64,000 nucleotides of DNA from Stenopsyche tienmushanensis (Eukaryota > Arthropoda > Insecta > Trichoptera > Stenopsychidae): the NCBI GenBank assembly GCA_008973525.1, contig WACJ01000042.1:1426001-1490000 (forward strand). Direction: 5' to 3'. The stretch's first letter is position 1. Every line of letters starts with the position of its first letter. The notes beneath the pieces are model-generated. The model had not been told where the DNA came from. It made no database searches and saw nothing but the letters and a program-made list of their open reading frames with translations. Below, piece by piece: positions 1 to 11,640 of this stretch. A program made the translations under genes and the position numbers.

Positions 1-205
1 AAATCTGATCTCGGATGGAAAAATGAGGACTGCGTTTCCAATAGATCCATACATAATGAAAGACCAATCATTTAATCTCCAACTGCAGAGCAAATTATTG
101 AATGCACTTCCATCAAAATGCGGATGAATCGAGAACAAATTTAAAATCTGACAGACTTGGTAGGGGTAGAGGCATATAAAAGTGTTCAAATTACTAGACA
201 ATTAT

Positions 206-783
206 ATAAGGTTGTCCCAAAAGTGTCTTTCGCAAATTAAAACAGATCTAATCATAGCCATGGCTGAAGAAAAGCCGCGATATACTGTTCGCGAAATATC
301 TAACAAGTTAGAAATTCCACGAACATCCGTCCATAATCATGTGACAAAATTGGGCTACATCAATCTTCAGATGTGTGGCTTCCTCATGAAGTGACTGACT
401 CAAATAAACTTCAACGTATTTCAACATGCGATCTTCTTCTCCAACGACATAATAGTCAACATTTTTTGAAAAAACTTGTCACTGGAGATGAAATTTGGAT
501 ACTCTATGAGCATATCCAAAGTAAACGGTTTTGGACCAAGGGTACAGAAGCTTTAACTGAAGCTAAACCTGGCTTATATCCAAAAAAAGTTTTGCTATGC
601 ATTCGATGGGACTGGAAGGGGGTAGTTTATTAAGTTATATAAAAATATCCCTTGATCAATATTTTGCCAACAAACCTGGGAAATTTTGGCAAGAATATTA
701 TTTAATAAATTTTGATGTAATACAAATTATTGTTTATTTTTTTTCTTAATATAAAAACGAAAGAAACTTATTGGACACCCTAA
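206..783 (+). mobile_element. Mariner family A, copy 1, internally deleted
   Basis: Inverted termini are visible: AGGTTGTCCCAAAAG on the left and CTTATTGGACACCCTAA on the right, with TA after the right end. Between them are pieces of a DD34D mariner transposase in several frames. Frame 182-394 carries an N-terminal helix-turn-helix stretch ending ...TVREISNKLEIPRTSVHNH. Frame 373-633 carries WLPHEVTDSNKLQRIS followed by the first catalytic region TGDEIWILYEH. After GVVY the sequence jumps straight to the C-terminal part encoding DQYFANKPGKFWQE, so the second and third catalytic aspartates are missing. At 578 bp it is about half the length of a mariner. It is non-autonomous and dead. Copies 2-4 of the same family lie at 44608, 51474 and 62039. 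Confidence 0.9.
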
Positions 784-860
784 TATAAACATGTTCGTTT
801 TTTATTGCTATTTGTAGATTTCCCTTTTAAAAATAATCGCCAAATCAAATGCTACAAATA

Positions 861-1000
861 CAGGGCGTTTGGCACATGGACCGATAGAATTTTTAGGGGG
901 TTAAGGGGATTTGCCAGAGTTATTCATTAAATTAAGATTTATTTTTCGGGCATCTGCCGTGTAAATTACAATATTCGATTATTTCTTCGCATAAACATAA
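861..1000 (+). mobile_element. T2 TIR element, left part only
   Basis: It begins CAGGGCGTTTGGCACATGGACC after TA, matching the termini of the complete T2 copies at 15857 and 31251. The next ~130 bases follow the same order: a G-rich TTTTAGGGGGTTAAGGGGA stretch, then the block that reads AGGATTTATTTTGTGG...GTCGTGTAAATTA in the other copies. No right terminus or 65-bp array follows, so this is a truncated copy. Confidence 0.65.
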
Positions 1001-2559
1001 ACAATACACATGTGTCTTCAGTTCTTGTAGCATATAGCAGTTGGCAGCATATGCGGGATTCCTCATCAATGGGATAATAATTTATATGCAGCATAACAAA
1101 ATAATTTCTAAATTTGTACATAATAATGAATAGATACGTTGATCGAAGAGATGTATTTATTAGCTAGCATATTGATGTTGATGAGCAATAATACACGGAT
1201 ATAATTTTGTCCTAAATTCATACTAAATGCTCGCTCATATAAAATTGCAAATGAGGAAATTCTCAAGCTTTTCACACCACCCAACATAGAGTTATTTATT
1301 TTGTTAACGGATCTGTAGCCTTGTGATTACGACTTGTTTATATCAATATATGAATATAGTCAGTGTGCTTTAATTTATTTAACACTATCGTAAAAGTGGT
1401 TTTCTTACGTCTGGAATTGTTATTGTCGTCGTTTAATTTTATTTATATCGATAAATAAAATTATAGTGGCATTCCTCAGTGAGTTATTGTCTTAAATTGC
1501 CTTAAAGCAGATATACTGTCGTTTATTGCTTGAAAAGCTAATTTGAGGCGAGCTTCGCCTGACAAACGGTTTAACTTTCATATTTATCATACGGATTTTA
1601 TTTATATGTACTAGTCGCTAAAAAAATTCTTCGAGAGCTTTTGGGGCAAGCTTGAAAAAACGGCCATTAAAATGTGGCAATTCGCATATATCAAAATTGG
1701 AGTTTGAACGTTCGGATTGGTTTTCAGGCGTTAATATCGGATTTAATTAATGCGATGCATTTAATTTATGTATGCAATAACCAAAAAATGTTATATAATG
1801 ATAAAATGCATTTTTTCCATATGAATTGATAATTAATTTCATCTAATTAGCTTATCCTAATCAATCAATTTTGTTGAATATCCTATTCATAATATACATT
1901 TATGCTGATTTTTGACATTCGTCCTTTCTGCATAATATTTAATAGGATTTAAATTATTTATTCAACTTTATAACAATGATGCCAACATGATTTTCTTGGC
2001 TATATTGTGATTCTGATGCTAAAATGGTCCAAAAGCGATACAATCTGGATATAAAAAAAAGCACCATTATTACCATATTATTTATAGACTCTGACTCTGG
2101 TGGATGATGGTCAGAAAGAGAGCTGTTTTTAAATGTTTTTATGAAGAAATTCCAGTTGCGAAACTTTATGATAGTAAATTTCTTCTTCAAGGAAAGCTGA
2201 AACAAACATTCTCGAATATTTAATTGCATTCGTCGCCGCGAAAGTTACCGATTGTCACCTTGTTCGGCTGCGGAGACCGCACCGAGGGGGTCATTAGAAG
2301 CATCGGAACGTTCTGTACCATGATGCATATGAGGCGCATCTAATCTTGCAAACTTCTACTACTCTCTAACATAATTCAATCAACCAGGTCTTAACAACCA
2401 GATATATGGCCAGCTTCAAGCGGATATTCTAGTCTAGAGACACAAAATTTGGGTGTGTTTTCAGGTTCGATAAAAAATAAATAAACAATATTTTTGATAT
2501 GCATTCATTCGCCAGATTGATACTTTCAGAATATTTAAGAAACTAAATTTAAAAAGTTA
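1001..2559. other. AT-rich interval with no recognisable element
   Basis: I see no repeat-family member here. The longest frame, 91 codons on the minus strand at 1954-2229, has low-complexity composition and no family signature. Confidence 0.5.
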
Positions 2560-2925
2560 GGATCGAAAGAGCGTATCCTAGTTGACATGATTTTAACCCT
2601 ACTAATCATCTAAAATAAATTTATAAAAAATAATACTTAATTAGTAAATATGTTGCTATGGTTCCTACCTCAAAGAAGAAAAAAATAATTTTACACAAAA
2701 TGGCGAATGTTTTAAAAAAAATCATTTTTGTTGGCCTTATGTTTTAATTTTTTTTAAGTAGTTTAAAATTAAATTTTGACATAAATCTGGTAGGAGCGAT
2801 AGAAAAGCGTATATAGAGAAGGTTCGTACTAAATTTGAAATTAATTCAATTAATTAAAACTTGAGATATCATGTCAACCGTGTTGAAAAAAGTTGTTTCG
2901 AGAAAAACGCGTTAAAAAATTTCAT
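2560..2925 (+). repeat. R5 dispersed repeat, copy 1
   Basis: It shares with four other loci (23275, 28088, 33720, 45650) an ordered series of blocks: GTTGACATGATTTTAACCC, then GGTTCCTACCTCAAAGAAG, then AAAATGGCGA followed by a T/A-rich stretch, then TTTTGACATAAATCTGGTAGG, and finally CTTGAGATATCATGTCAACC. It has no coding content and no clear terminal repeats. The order is constant, so this is one mobile family and not simple sequence. It may be the 3' part of a retroelement (inference). Confidence 0.75.
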
Positions 2926-4104
2926 AACAAATAGCTATAATTCAGCAAATAATTGTAATTTTTAAAATTTATTCGAAGAATATATTTTTAAATGTCTAAA
3001 CCTTGCAAAAAATATGCAAGAAAATCGATTTTTTCAAAATTCTAAATTGGAATATCCCCTTTTTGTCCATACAAAAATCATGTAAAAAGTTGTTTAACTT
3101 ATATATTTTATTGTTTAAAGATGACTTATATATCCTAGCATATGCTTGAATACCACATGCTGTCCCGCGGGATAATTTACGGGTTTTGAGCATTTTTTAT
3201 TCAGGATTGTCACAACACATAATGGAAATTTGGTATTAATATTACGCCATTAAAATTGATTATTTATTTAGGGTTGTCTCAATTTACTGATAATACCAAT
3301 TAAATTGGCAGCCCTGATGACTTTTGTTGAATTTATTTTTTTAAGGTCTTGCAGTAACACACGACTTACATTGATTTTATTGACTTTTATCATTTAAGAC
3401 CCTAGATTTGAAATGTGAATTAAAACTTATGAAATGTTAAGGCCTTTCACTGAAACTCTTCAATGCATAAAATTGTTGTTAGCTTAAAAAAATTACATGG
3501 TTTGCCAAATGCAGAGCAAAACGCATTGCATTCCCCAATTGCAGATCATGGTCTTCATTATGATTCTTGGATGTATCGATGCTTAAAAAAATCCTGTAAA
3601 TTACGATGTTAATTTTAATTACACACGCACATAAAATTACTGCAAAAACAATGAATATGTTGCGCGGGGAACCGGTTTTGTCATCCGTCTTTGAAGTGTT
3701 AATGCCATAAAAGAAATTGCAATTGCAGCAATTTCGAGAGGAAAACTTCACTGTACTAAAATTAAAGTATGCGAGAGATTTTAATTGCGAAAAATGCTTG
3801 ATGAGCCATCAACTCGCGGACGAAGATAGAGCCATAAAAGTCGGAATTGATGGTTTTCGAAAGAGAAGGACTTCAACTTTAATGTGAAAAGACTGTTAAA
3901 AAAATCACTTCGACGTCGTTAAATTTTTACACCATGGAATAAATCAACTTTAATACCGCGCTCGAACCACAATACTTCTGATTTCCTAAAATTCTACGCC
4001 CGATCCGACGGCGTTATTGTGATGCGAGCAAAGAACAAGGATGCATATTTTTCGATCACGTTCGATTCCGCACATAAATTATGTATTTTATGCAGAAATC
4101 TAAT
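2926..4104. other. Interval with no supported gene
   Basis: AT-rich single-copy sequence. A 90-codon minus-strand frame at 3479-3751 contains a hydrophobic run (FIVFAVILCACVI) but has no splice or start context that I trust. Confidence 0.45.
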
Positions 4105-4390
4105 TTTTACGAGCGAAAACCGATCAGAAAATTAATTGGATTTTTTTTCTGGGACGCATCAGGTTTGAGAAGCACCGGTATGGCGCTCTGTCCAGTATCT
4201 TTATCGTCGAAATAAATTTCATAACAGTTTGTGGAGAAGTTAAAGGCACACTCTTCGATGGTACCTGATGAAGCAATAAACACGCGTAAAATCGCAATCA
4301 AAATGACTACTCTTATTTTATGGGAAATGTCTTGGAAGGCCTCGGCTATAAATACGTTTAATAGATATATGCGTGGATGTTTTCATTTTT
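4105..4390 (-). other. Unrecognised open frame, possibly chance
   Basis: On the minus strand a frame with no stop for about 90 codons reads a hydrophobic stretch (VVILIAILRVFIASSG), then a polar segment containing ECAFNFSTNCYEIYFDDKD, and stops at 4107. There is no ATG at the start of the hydrophobic part. A TATTTATAG-like sequence lies upstream. It resembles a small secreted protein in layout only. I recognise no family and it may be chance. Confidence 0.15.
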
Positions 4391-4479
4391 ATTGTTCAGG
4401 GCCGCATCGTAGAGAAAATCTCGTAGGGCATGGGAAATGCTGCACCGCAGTCTTGCATCAGGCCACGTGTAGCGCGGGC

Positions 4480-4655
4480 TGAAGCCAATACGCGCACACA
4501 AACGATGCTTGTAATAATTTAAAAACGTTCACATATTTGCTTACAATCATTTTCCAAAGTTTCATCGCAATCGGATAAATAGTATAGGAGCGTATACGGG
4601 ACAAACGTATCACAAACCACAAACATTCATTTTTATATACACACATAGATGATGA
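4480..4655 (+). repeat. R4 repeat (SINE or non-LTR tail), copy 1
   Basis: Contains the family core AAAGTTTCATCGCAATCGGA, then TAGTATAGGAGCGTATACGGG, ACAAAC and ACAAACATTCATTTTTATA. The same series occurs at 7095, 10770, 40585 and 56860, always on the plus strand. A tail of 'tttcatcgcaatcgg...' followed by an AT run is typical of arthropod non-LTR retrotransposon 3' ends and of SINEs that copy them. The assignment is by resemblance. Confidence 0.7.
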
Positions 4656-4929
4656 CTGTTGAATAAATAAAGATATTGGAAATGATTCTATATTTCGCTG
4701 AAAATATCCTTATTTATTGATTATCGACAGTAAATATTCAAGAGACAATTAATCACAGTGTAAAGGATCCGTGATAACAAAAAGATTGACAACCACAGCT
4801 ATAAATATTGCAAAACTGAATAAAAATAAAAATGCAGCTGAATGCATACAAACCAAATGGTTCTTCTAATAATTATGAAAAATGTATTTGTTGATGAAAA
4901 ATTCTCTGAATCCATTAAAATTTGTCATC

Positions 4930-5125
4930 TAGGAATCCAATTTATCTTTTGTAAAAAAAAATCTATGATAGAAAGTCTCTAGACGCTACGTTGCTTACTT
5001 GATCGCAAAGATCATAGAAAATGCCGCAAAAAGCCCTAAAAGAGGACGGAGTAGCCATAAGGTTTGTATGCTCAATTGGTCCAGCTTTTCGGACCACTGA
5101 TATGATGAATGAGCGGCTCAGAAAC
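4930..5125 (-). repeat. R3 hairpin repeat, copy 1
   Basis: Minus-strand copy of the family at 7345. It contains the hairpin variant GGTCCAGCTTTTCGGACC, the flanking CATAAGGTTTGTATGCTCAAT, and the distal block (AGTCTCTAGACGCTACGTTGC) shared with 7600-7650. It ends near AGGAATCCAATTTATC. Confidence 0.75.
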
Positions 5126-7094
5126 AATCAGAGTATTCACACTATCGGATCGTTCCAATCCCGTTTTTTGTATGAGAATATTTGACCGGGACCGATACCG
5201 AGAGCGAGATCGAACCGTTACCGGCACCATAGTGTGGATCGGGCCTAATAGTGTCTCATGAGTGCGCGCACTCAACATATGAGTGCATACTCATTAAAGG
5301 ATTAATGCTTAAAAAATCGATCGTAAGCTTGTATGAAACTAAATTTATCAGTGATTTCTAGGGGTATTGGATTGTGAAATAAATTGGGTTCTTCTGCAGT
5401 CGGTTAAAAGTTTCAGTTTGGGGTTCGGTTCACGGCCATAAGATAACCTGAGATAATAACAATATTTTAAGACACATAATAGATATTGCATTTTACCGAT
5501 TCTAAATCGAGAGGTCCGTCTAAATATTTAGCCGGAATGTCTTCATTAAAAGAGTCTTCATCGGACTCAGATATTGATACCATGAATCAAACGATGAAGA
5601 ATGCTAATGTATGTAAGAGATTTGCATTATAATGTCGTTTCAGGAATTTCGTTTGGAATCTATTAGCGCGTATAAAGTAGCCATTGTCAAAAAAAAAAAA
5701 AAAAAAATTAAACAGCATCCAAAAATGCACATCCTCGTGTATTTGCGATGCCCAAAATATATCTGCAAGCATATTCATTTCAGGATGTTTTGCAATTCGC
5801 AGTTAACATTTCTCCTTGTAAACATCCGTGTGTAGATTTTTCGGAATCTCAGCTTCTGACGCAACAATCGTAAATTTTCGTCAATTTCTTGAGCATCAGG
5901 TTGCTATCCGCTTTTCTTCTCACCCGGCTTATTATCACTCAATCAAGTTGGCATTTCAAGAATTTTCGTCCCGAGAATGATCCTCTAATTATGTTCGCAT
6001 ACTTTGTTATTATCAATTGTTGCTAGCGTTTTTTTTTTTCGACGGAACGACATTCCTTTGCATTTTTTATGCGCGCGCAATCGGATCGAACTTTAGAGCG
6101 GAACTAAAATGTGCCACATGCGGTACTGCGATAGGAACTGCGGCGTTTGGAAGTCCACTCAATTTACGGTTCCACAAAAAAACGAGTATACAAATTAGAT
6201 GAGTCAACGGTCATCCGTGGTCGACTTCTTCAAATATTGAGTCATTTTTATTGCTCCGACCAATTAGCGGATTCGCCTCTGATAACACAAATTTTGTTCC
6301 ACTTAATTATATAAACAACAACAAGAGCAGAGGACCTCGCCGCGAAGACATAAATCGATCGGATGGCGATAAAAAACGAAACGTTCTCGCTCCGGGTCTG
6401 CCGGAGTCTGTAGCTGCTGTGTAATAAAGAAACGGAGTAGAAAGACGAGCCTCGAGTACCCACCTGTCTCTAGTATCTAATCAAGTACTTCTCCAGCTAG
6501 AGATTCTGGTGAAAGTCCAATGGCGCACCTGCGAACTGTTCTCGAATAGTACTAAATCTGTCCACGCAATCGGAACCAAAACCCAACCAATCTCCAAATA
6601 TAAATATTCAAACAAAATGTTTTAAATGATTGTACACAAAACAAACATAAAACAATAGACAATCATGTTACAATAACTAAAACCCACTGTATCAATCCTG
6701 GAACTAACAGGATTGCGATTAGGTCGATTGATGCTGTGGAAGCGGCGCATCCCCTAAAATTTCATTCGGTTGAATGCTCAAACATGAGTTTGTGGTACCA
6801 TATCTGAAAAGAGGTCTCCACGATCATATTTTTTATATACTGTGGCTAATGTCTGTCTCGATTCCCTTTTGTTTTACTAAGCTTGGCAAACCACAGCAAT
6901 CGACCAAGCTTATCGCTCTAAGATAAACCACAGCTGACAGTAGATGTGCCACATGTTGCCTTCTTAGAATTCGTATTTGTTTGATTTTCGAACTTCAGAA
7001 AACAAATTTTGCGGTTTGCCATGCAATTTCAAACGCGCTAAATAATTAATTAAAAAGAAACGTAGCAGTACAGTTGCGTGGTTTATTGCTTTAG
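5126..7094. other. Single-copy interval, no gene seen
   Basis: It holds a run of 19 A at 5689-5707 and a T run near 6029-6039. The poly-A is not preceded by any recognisable processed transcript. Short frames at 6017 and 6248 lack family signatures. Confidence 0.45.
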
Positions 7095-7345
7095 GTCGCG
7101 TGTACTGTTTACCTCTCTCCCGTGAGCGGAGCTCAATCGCCGTATTGCGCGCGCATCTTTCATCACCATGGCCGTCGATTCACCGGACCAATACGCGCTA
7201 AAATACGTCTTGTATTATTCAAAAATGTTCACGGAGGTGCGTACAATAACTCCCCAAAGTTTCATCGCAATCGGATGAGTGGTATAGGAACGCATACAAC
7301 ACATACAATACATACATACAAACAGTCATTTATATATATAAGATA
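7095..7345 (+). repeat. R4 repeat, copy 2 (with 5' head)
   Basis: It carries the core CCAAAGTTTCATCGCAATCGG followed by GTATAGGAACGCATAC and a CATTTATATATATAAGAT tail. Upstream is a head, ACCTCTCTCCCGTGAG..., also seen at 40610. The copy is immediately followed by R3 at 7345. The head could be the body of a tRNA-derived SINE, but I cannot see convincing A and B boxes. Confidence 0.7.
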
Positions 7346-7710
7346 TTAATTCTAAGATACTAATTATTTTACTCAACCATTCTATTTTACATGAACCAAT
7401 ACTGATTGACTCTGTCCGTTTTTATAATAAATACTAACTTGTCTAATTCCTCTTTTCGTCGTTATCGCTATGTTCAGATATGGTAACCGATTACGAGCCG
7501 CTCATTCATCATATCAGTAGTCCGAAAAGCGGACCAATTGAGCATACAAACCTTATGGCTACTCCGTCCTTGTTTAGGGCTTTTTGCGGCATTTTCTATG
7601 ATCTGTACGATCACGGAAGCAACGTAGCGTCTAGGGACTTTCTATCATAGTATTTTTTTACAAAAGAAAAATTGGATTTCCTGGAGGGAGGGGCGTTAAG
7701 TTAGATACTT
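7345..7710 (+). repeat. R3 hairpin repeat, copy 2, near full length
   Basis: Blocks in order: TTTTACTCAACCATTC, CATGAACCAATACTGATTG, CTGTCCGTTTTTATAATA, CGAGCCGCTCATTC, the hairpin (here imperfect, TAGTCCGAAAAGCGGACCAA), AGCATACAAACCTTATGG, TTTAGGGCTTTTTGCGG, CTAGGGACTTTCTATCATAG, and a G-rich end running into GGGGCGTTAAGTTAGATAC. It matches 10345 over most of its length. There is no coding capacity. Confidence 0.8.
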
Positions 7711-8289
7711 GCCACGGGCACTTCATACCCTAGTTACGGCTCATAGTCAAATATACATGTAGACAGAACTTCGAAAGATTCGATGATGATACTGATTAGG
7801 AACGTCCCCACATTTTTTTTCTCCAGCTCATGTTAACCTTATTTGCGCATATATTTGCGATCTGATAGCGGACGGACCCGCGTAGGCTATCCATTTTGAG
7901 GCGTACGCGCAGCACCATATCCGTTATCGCATGTAGGCAATCTCCATTAGAGATATTTCTGAAGGCATTATCGCATTGTTGAATTTTTCGGACTATAAAA
8001 TACTGCTCCCTGATCCCTTGTAGTCTGGAACTTTTTGGAAAGGAATTTAGCATCATCGAACGTATTCCATGACGATTAAGATTTAGGGGGTTCAAAAATC
8101 ACACTTTTGAATTTTTTACATTGAGTGTCGGATTACTGGGATGAGTGAGATTAGATCGAGTTCGGATTACCGCGGGTCTGCTTTATATGAATGAGTAGCG
8201 AATTTATCATTATTTTATTATTATATTTTAATTATTGTTGCAAATCTAGCAATTCATAGGCGTTTATTATTTGCATCAATATATACTTT
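7711..8289. other. Interval with no recognisable element
   Basis: A 99-codon minus-strand frame (7796-8095) has no recognisable domain. No repeat-family block was found. Confidence 0.4.
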
Positions 8290-8680
8290 TTTAGATTCAG
8301 GAAATCGAACCCGATTTAACCCACCATATTAAATTGAATATGTAATTGAGTCCATATTGGTTGATATTTTGGATTTGAGCAGTGCGATGAACTCGGCGTG
8401 CCGCTTGAGATGGCAATAGTTTGTCGCGGTCGCTTGAAGCGGTATTTGGTAGCGTGTTGTTGGTCGGTGAGCGCGTTAGCGCCATTAGTGTCACATAAGT
8501 TTTGGTTGCACGCACCTGTGACCGGCGCGCACCTGTGCTATGCTCAATCTGCAAGGTCGTCGGCTCGCCGTGTCGTACCATCGGATCTGCCGCATTCGTA
8601 TTCACCCTCCGCTTCGGCCATAAATCACCTTCTCTATCATCCGGCGAGGAGTCTTTTCTTCTCGTAGCTGATAATCAATT
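8290..8680. other. CpG-rich island, possible promoter or leader exon
   Basis: This stretch is clearly richer in CG dinucleotides than its AT-rich surroundings and is open in several frames on both strands. On the plus strand, an ATG at 8410 starts a short peptide with basic then hydrophobic residues (RGRLKRYLVACCWSVSALAP), and a strong donor-like TCG/GTGAGC lies at 8466/8467. That exon would end in phase 0, which does not fit the phase-1 acceptor at 35723. It is best read as a possible regulatory or leader segment and not a proven exon. Confidence 0.25.
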
Positions 8681-8929
8681 ATCTTTTGTCGTTCTTAATT
8701 TATGTCCGAATCATTTATTTTGCCCGCAGCAGAAAGATCATCATCGAGTATAATAAAATTGAATTAAAATATTGGCGTCTTCCGAGTCCATCCATGCGAC
8801 ACTTGCCTGAGAAGAAAAAAAAAACAATCAATAAAGCAGATATACATGATATATAAATCTGGATTTTGAAAACGCCATAAATTAACATTTATATCCACAG
8901 CAATAAAAACTAAATGACAATTTTTATAC

Positions 8930-9560
8930 CCGCCGATGTCAACTCTCATATTTATGATTGCACCCCTTGCCAATATATTTTACGGCAATTTACGCCAATA
9001 CTTTTTTTTATATCCGCGATCCAATAACTTGTCAGCTTTTTTATTGTCGAATAAAAATATTCTGCTATGGTCGCATTCCCTAATAATTTTAGACGCAAAT
9101 GAACATCCAATCCCGCAGAAGGCAGACAATTGGCAATCATCATTCAACGATGCCGATCGATCGGTCCGAGAAAACGGGAATCGCTCATGGAATTTCGTGG
9201 GCATTTCAGTATTATTTTACGCCCACTGTCGCAAGGTCGACAAGTCGGTAATTTATCTGTTGTCATTTATTCAAATCGAACGGCCGGTGGTGTTTCGGTA
9301 ATTTCTCTTCCATCAGCATCTCGAATTACCATCGCCGGAGCAGATTTCACAAGCTATTCGGCGCCAGGCCGACTATGGCACCTCGATCGAAAAATTATTA
9401 CCCAATCTTGGATGTTCATGCTCGAATGCCAAAAAATCCCCAAACGGACAATCGTCCAAAATTGCCTCAATTTATTAATACATATAAAAACGAAAAATTC
9501 CTCTGCTGAACGACACCCCGAGTAGTACACCATAACAGTTTTTGTTCTCAGATAACCTAT
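8930..9560. other. Single-copy segment open in many frames
   Basis: Long frames overlap on both strands (8936-9301, 9130-9525 plus; 8980-9204, 9354-9572 minus). None shows a domain, and having both strands open suggests a low stop density and not coding. It is rich in GATCGATCGG and ATCG motifs. It could be conserved regulatory DNA, which only a cross-species comparison could show. Confidence 0.3.
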
Positions 9561-10084
9561 AAATTCTTTCAAATAAGAATGACCGAATAATTGAGACCCG
9601 AGCTATGAAATGTATCCATGCACGCATAAATAAATGTCGAAATGTTATCATCACGCCTCTTTGCAAAATTTTAATTCAAAATTAATTTTATTCGAATATG
9701 TTATATCTCAATTTTAATAATCATCTCGTTTATGGCCCTTCAGATTACGACAGCTCGAGAGATCCTCTACGATTTTATATCTTGTAAATGTCATAATCAT
9801 CAATATTACAGCGAAGCCACACACAGTTCACTGCAGGAATAGGGCCTCTTCAATATCAATCAAACACCCAGCGGGTCGCCTGGGTGAACGCATCGAAGGG
9901 CGTTTTTATGGCCTTTACGATAAGGAATTTAGTTACGAGTAATTTTGAAAATCGAGCAGACTTTCTTCGAAGGCAATAAAAACTATTCGATTAAATTTCG
10001 GAATACATACAATCTAATCTCCCCTTTCTTTGCTTATACCAGAAGAATACTAGATATATATTTATTTTATCACAGGAAAGGCTA
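9561..10084. other. Interval with no recognisable element
   Basis: AT-rich. It includes CAGCGGGTCGCCTGGGTGAACG near 9870, which resembles CAGTGGCCCGCTGGGTGAGCG at 35600, but the match is too short to call a repeat. Confidence 0.4.
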
Positions 10085-10275
10085 CTATATAGATATAGGG
10101 TCTTCTTAGATCGTTAAATTAATTATATACTTAAAATCAGCGTGGTAACAACAGGGATTCTATTTGAAATGCTTTTATGGGGTCCAACAATATCAAAAGT
10201 GTTAAGGTTCATTTATTGATATACAAGCTCGACTCATGCTGCGCGTTTCTGAGAGAAAAGTGGATGATAAATGGT
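10085..10275 (+). repeat. R2 dispersed repeat, copy 1
   Basis: Blocks GGTCTTCTTAGATCG, GGGATTCTATTTGAAATGC, TATGGGGTCCAACAATATCA, GTGTTAAGGTTCATTTATTG, ATACAAGCTCGACTCATGCT and CTGAGAGAAAAGTGG occur in the same order at 21581, 26170 and 37615, and reversed at 32556, 47925 and 61168. This is the 3' half of the family; the 5' half is at 25400 and 44455. Confidence 0.75.
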
Positions 10276-10344
10276 GGACATACGATAAAAATAGCACAAC
10301 TGAGCTTGGGGCGCAAAACGCAGAATACCGACCCGATCGAGAGT

Positions 10345-10674
10345 TGCGCATGGATTTTATTTTACTCAATCATTCTACTTTACATGAACCAACACTGATT
10401 GGCCCTGTCCATTTTTATAATATATACTGAGTTGTCTAATCCCTCTATTCTTCATTATCGTCATGTTCAAGTATGGCATCCGATCGCGAGCCGCTCATTC
10501 GTTATATCAGCGGTCCGAAAAGCGGACCGATCGAGCATACAAACCTCATGGCCACACCGTCTTCTTTTAGGGCTTTTGGGAGTGTCTTTGTATATTATTT
10601 TAAATCAAACATTATAATTTAATATATTGCATTTATAATAGTATTAGTCAATTTTAAAAAATAAATTGGATTCC
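10345..10674 (+). repeat. R3 hairpin repeat, copy 3
   Basis: It has the same block order as 7345. The central hairpin is perfect here: CGGTCCG (10511-10517), loop AAAAG, CGGACCG (10523-10529). Its distal part (TTGCATTTATAATAGTATTAG) matches 34115-34140 better than the 7345 copy does, so at least two subfamilies exist. It ends GGATTCCG and runs into the G tract. Confidence 0.8.
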
Positions 10675-10691
10675 GGGGGGGGGGGGGGGGG
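10675..10691. repeat. 17-G homopolymer
   Basis: Seventeen consecutive G at the distal end of R3 copy 3. Other R3 copies have shorter G or C runs at the same place (8 C at 34075-34082; G-rich at 7684-7692), so it is an expanded internal feature of the family. Confidence 0.9.
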
Positions 10692-10769
10692 TCATCTCTT
10701 CTGGTTCTGGAGTCGCAGAAACAGTTGTTTGACAGTTGTTGTGTTTTGTTTACTTGAACAAATACCAGA

Positions 10770-10975
10770 CCAATATGCACCAACATGGTGCGTCCGTTAA
10801 ACGTCTAGCGAAACAAATTCAGCACACAAACAATGGTTGCGCTGATTTAAAAACCTTCTTGGATATACGCCCTATAACTTATCAAAGTTTCATCGCAATC
10901 TGATGAATGGTATAGTAATGTATACGGGACAAACGGACCACATACCACAGACATTCATTTATATGTAAACATTGA
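10770..10975 (+). repeat. R4 repeat, copy 3
   Basis: It contains CAACATGGTGCGTCCGTTAAA, ACAATGGTTGCGCT, CAAAGTTTCATCGCAATCTG, GTATACGGGACAAACGGACC and a CATTCATTTATATGTA tail. Its 5' part matches 40670-40740 closely (AACATGGTGCATCCGTTAAA). Confidence 0.75.
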
Positions 10976-11164
10976 ATTTGAAATGTAAAATATCTAATTT
11001 GATTTAAGCGTTTAATTTTGATTTAAAAAAAAAACTAGGGTAAACGTTTCACTTTCTGTGACGTTCAATCCGATTTGCGCTAAAGAATCTATGAAAGCTT
11101 CACTTCAAAGAATAAATAAATTCTAATTCGTAATATTATTAAAACGGAAAGTTTAAATATCAAG

Positions 11165-11640
11165 AAAATAAGACTGTCTTTTGTATTCTGGGGGTGTAGT
11201 GTCACACCTACGCCTCATTCCCGTCACGATAGAGTCCAGAAAAGCTTCTCCTGTGCAAAATTATTCAAAAATTCACGAGCTGCGGTCACGGAATTTTGAC
11301 ATTGTGAACATTCTGGGCTCCCATTTCGCACACAAATTCTTGTAATCAAGTTTTTCCGCCACAATATTATAGAGGAGACTTTGAGAAATGTCAGGAAATT
11401 CTTCATAAGGTTCGTCAAGCGTCACACGGTGGTCATTTCGCTTTTGTTCTTCAAATTTTTGCACAAATTCGTCAGAAATCACTGATTGTCATCCGTTCCT
11501 TGTCTCGTCGTGAACATCAATATCGGAACTCTTAACCCATTTTGTGACATGTTGTAGACTCATCACATCACTACCATAAACTTCCATGAGCTTCCAAGAT
11601 GGATATTCGCTTTGACATATAAATGCACTGAATTTGGTAA
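11165..11640 (-). mobile_element. Mariner family B, N-terminal relic
   Basis: Read on the minus strand, the sequence gives a nearly continuous mariner DNA-binding region. It runs YGSDVMSLQHVTKWVK, VISDEFVQKFEEQ, then VTLDEPYEEFPDISQSLLYN and IVAEKLDYKNLCAKWEPRMF. One TGA replaces a codon just before VISDE, and a frameshift precedes the FLNNFAQE segment. The first catalytic motif, normally TGDE, reads TGNEA-stop-V (codon at 11217-11219), so the aspartate is lost. It continues to HYTPRIQKTV and stops near 11165. It is an inactive 5' fragment with no termini. Confidence 0.85.

Noticed and set aside
5689..5707. Poly-A tail of a processed pseudogene
   Set aside because: No transcript-like sequence or target duplication precedes the 19-A run.
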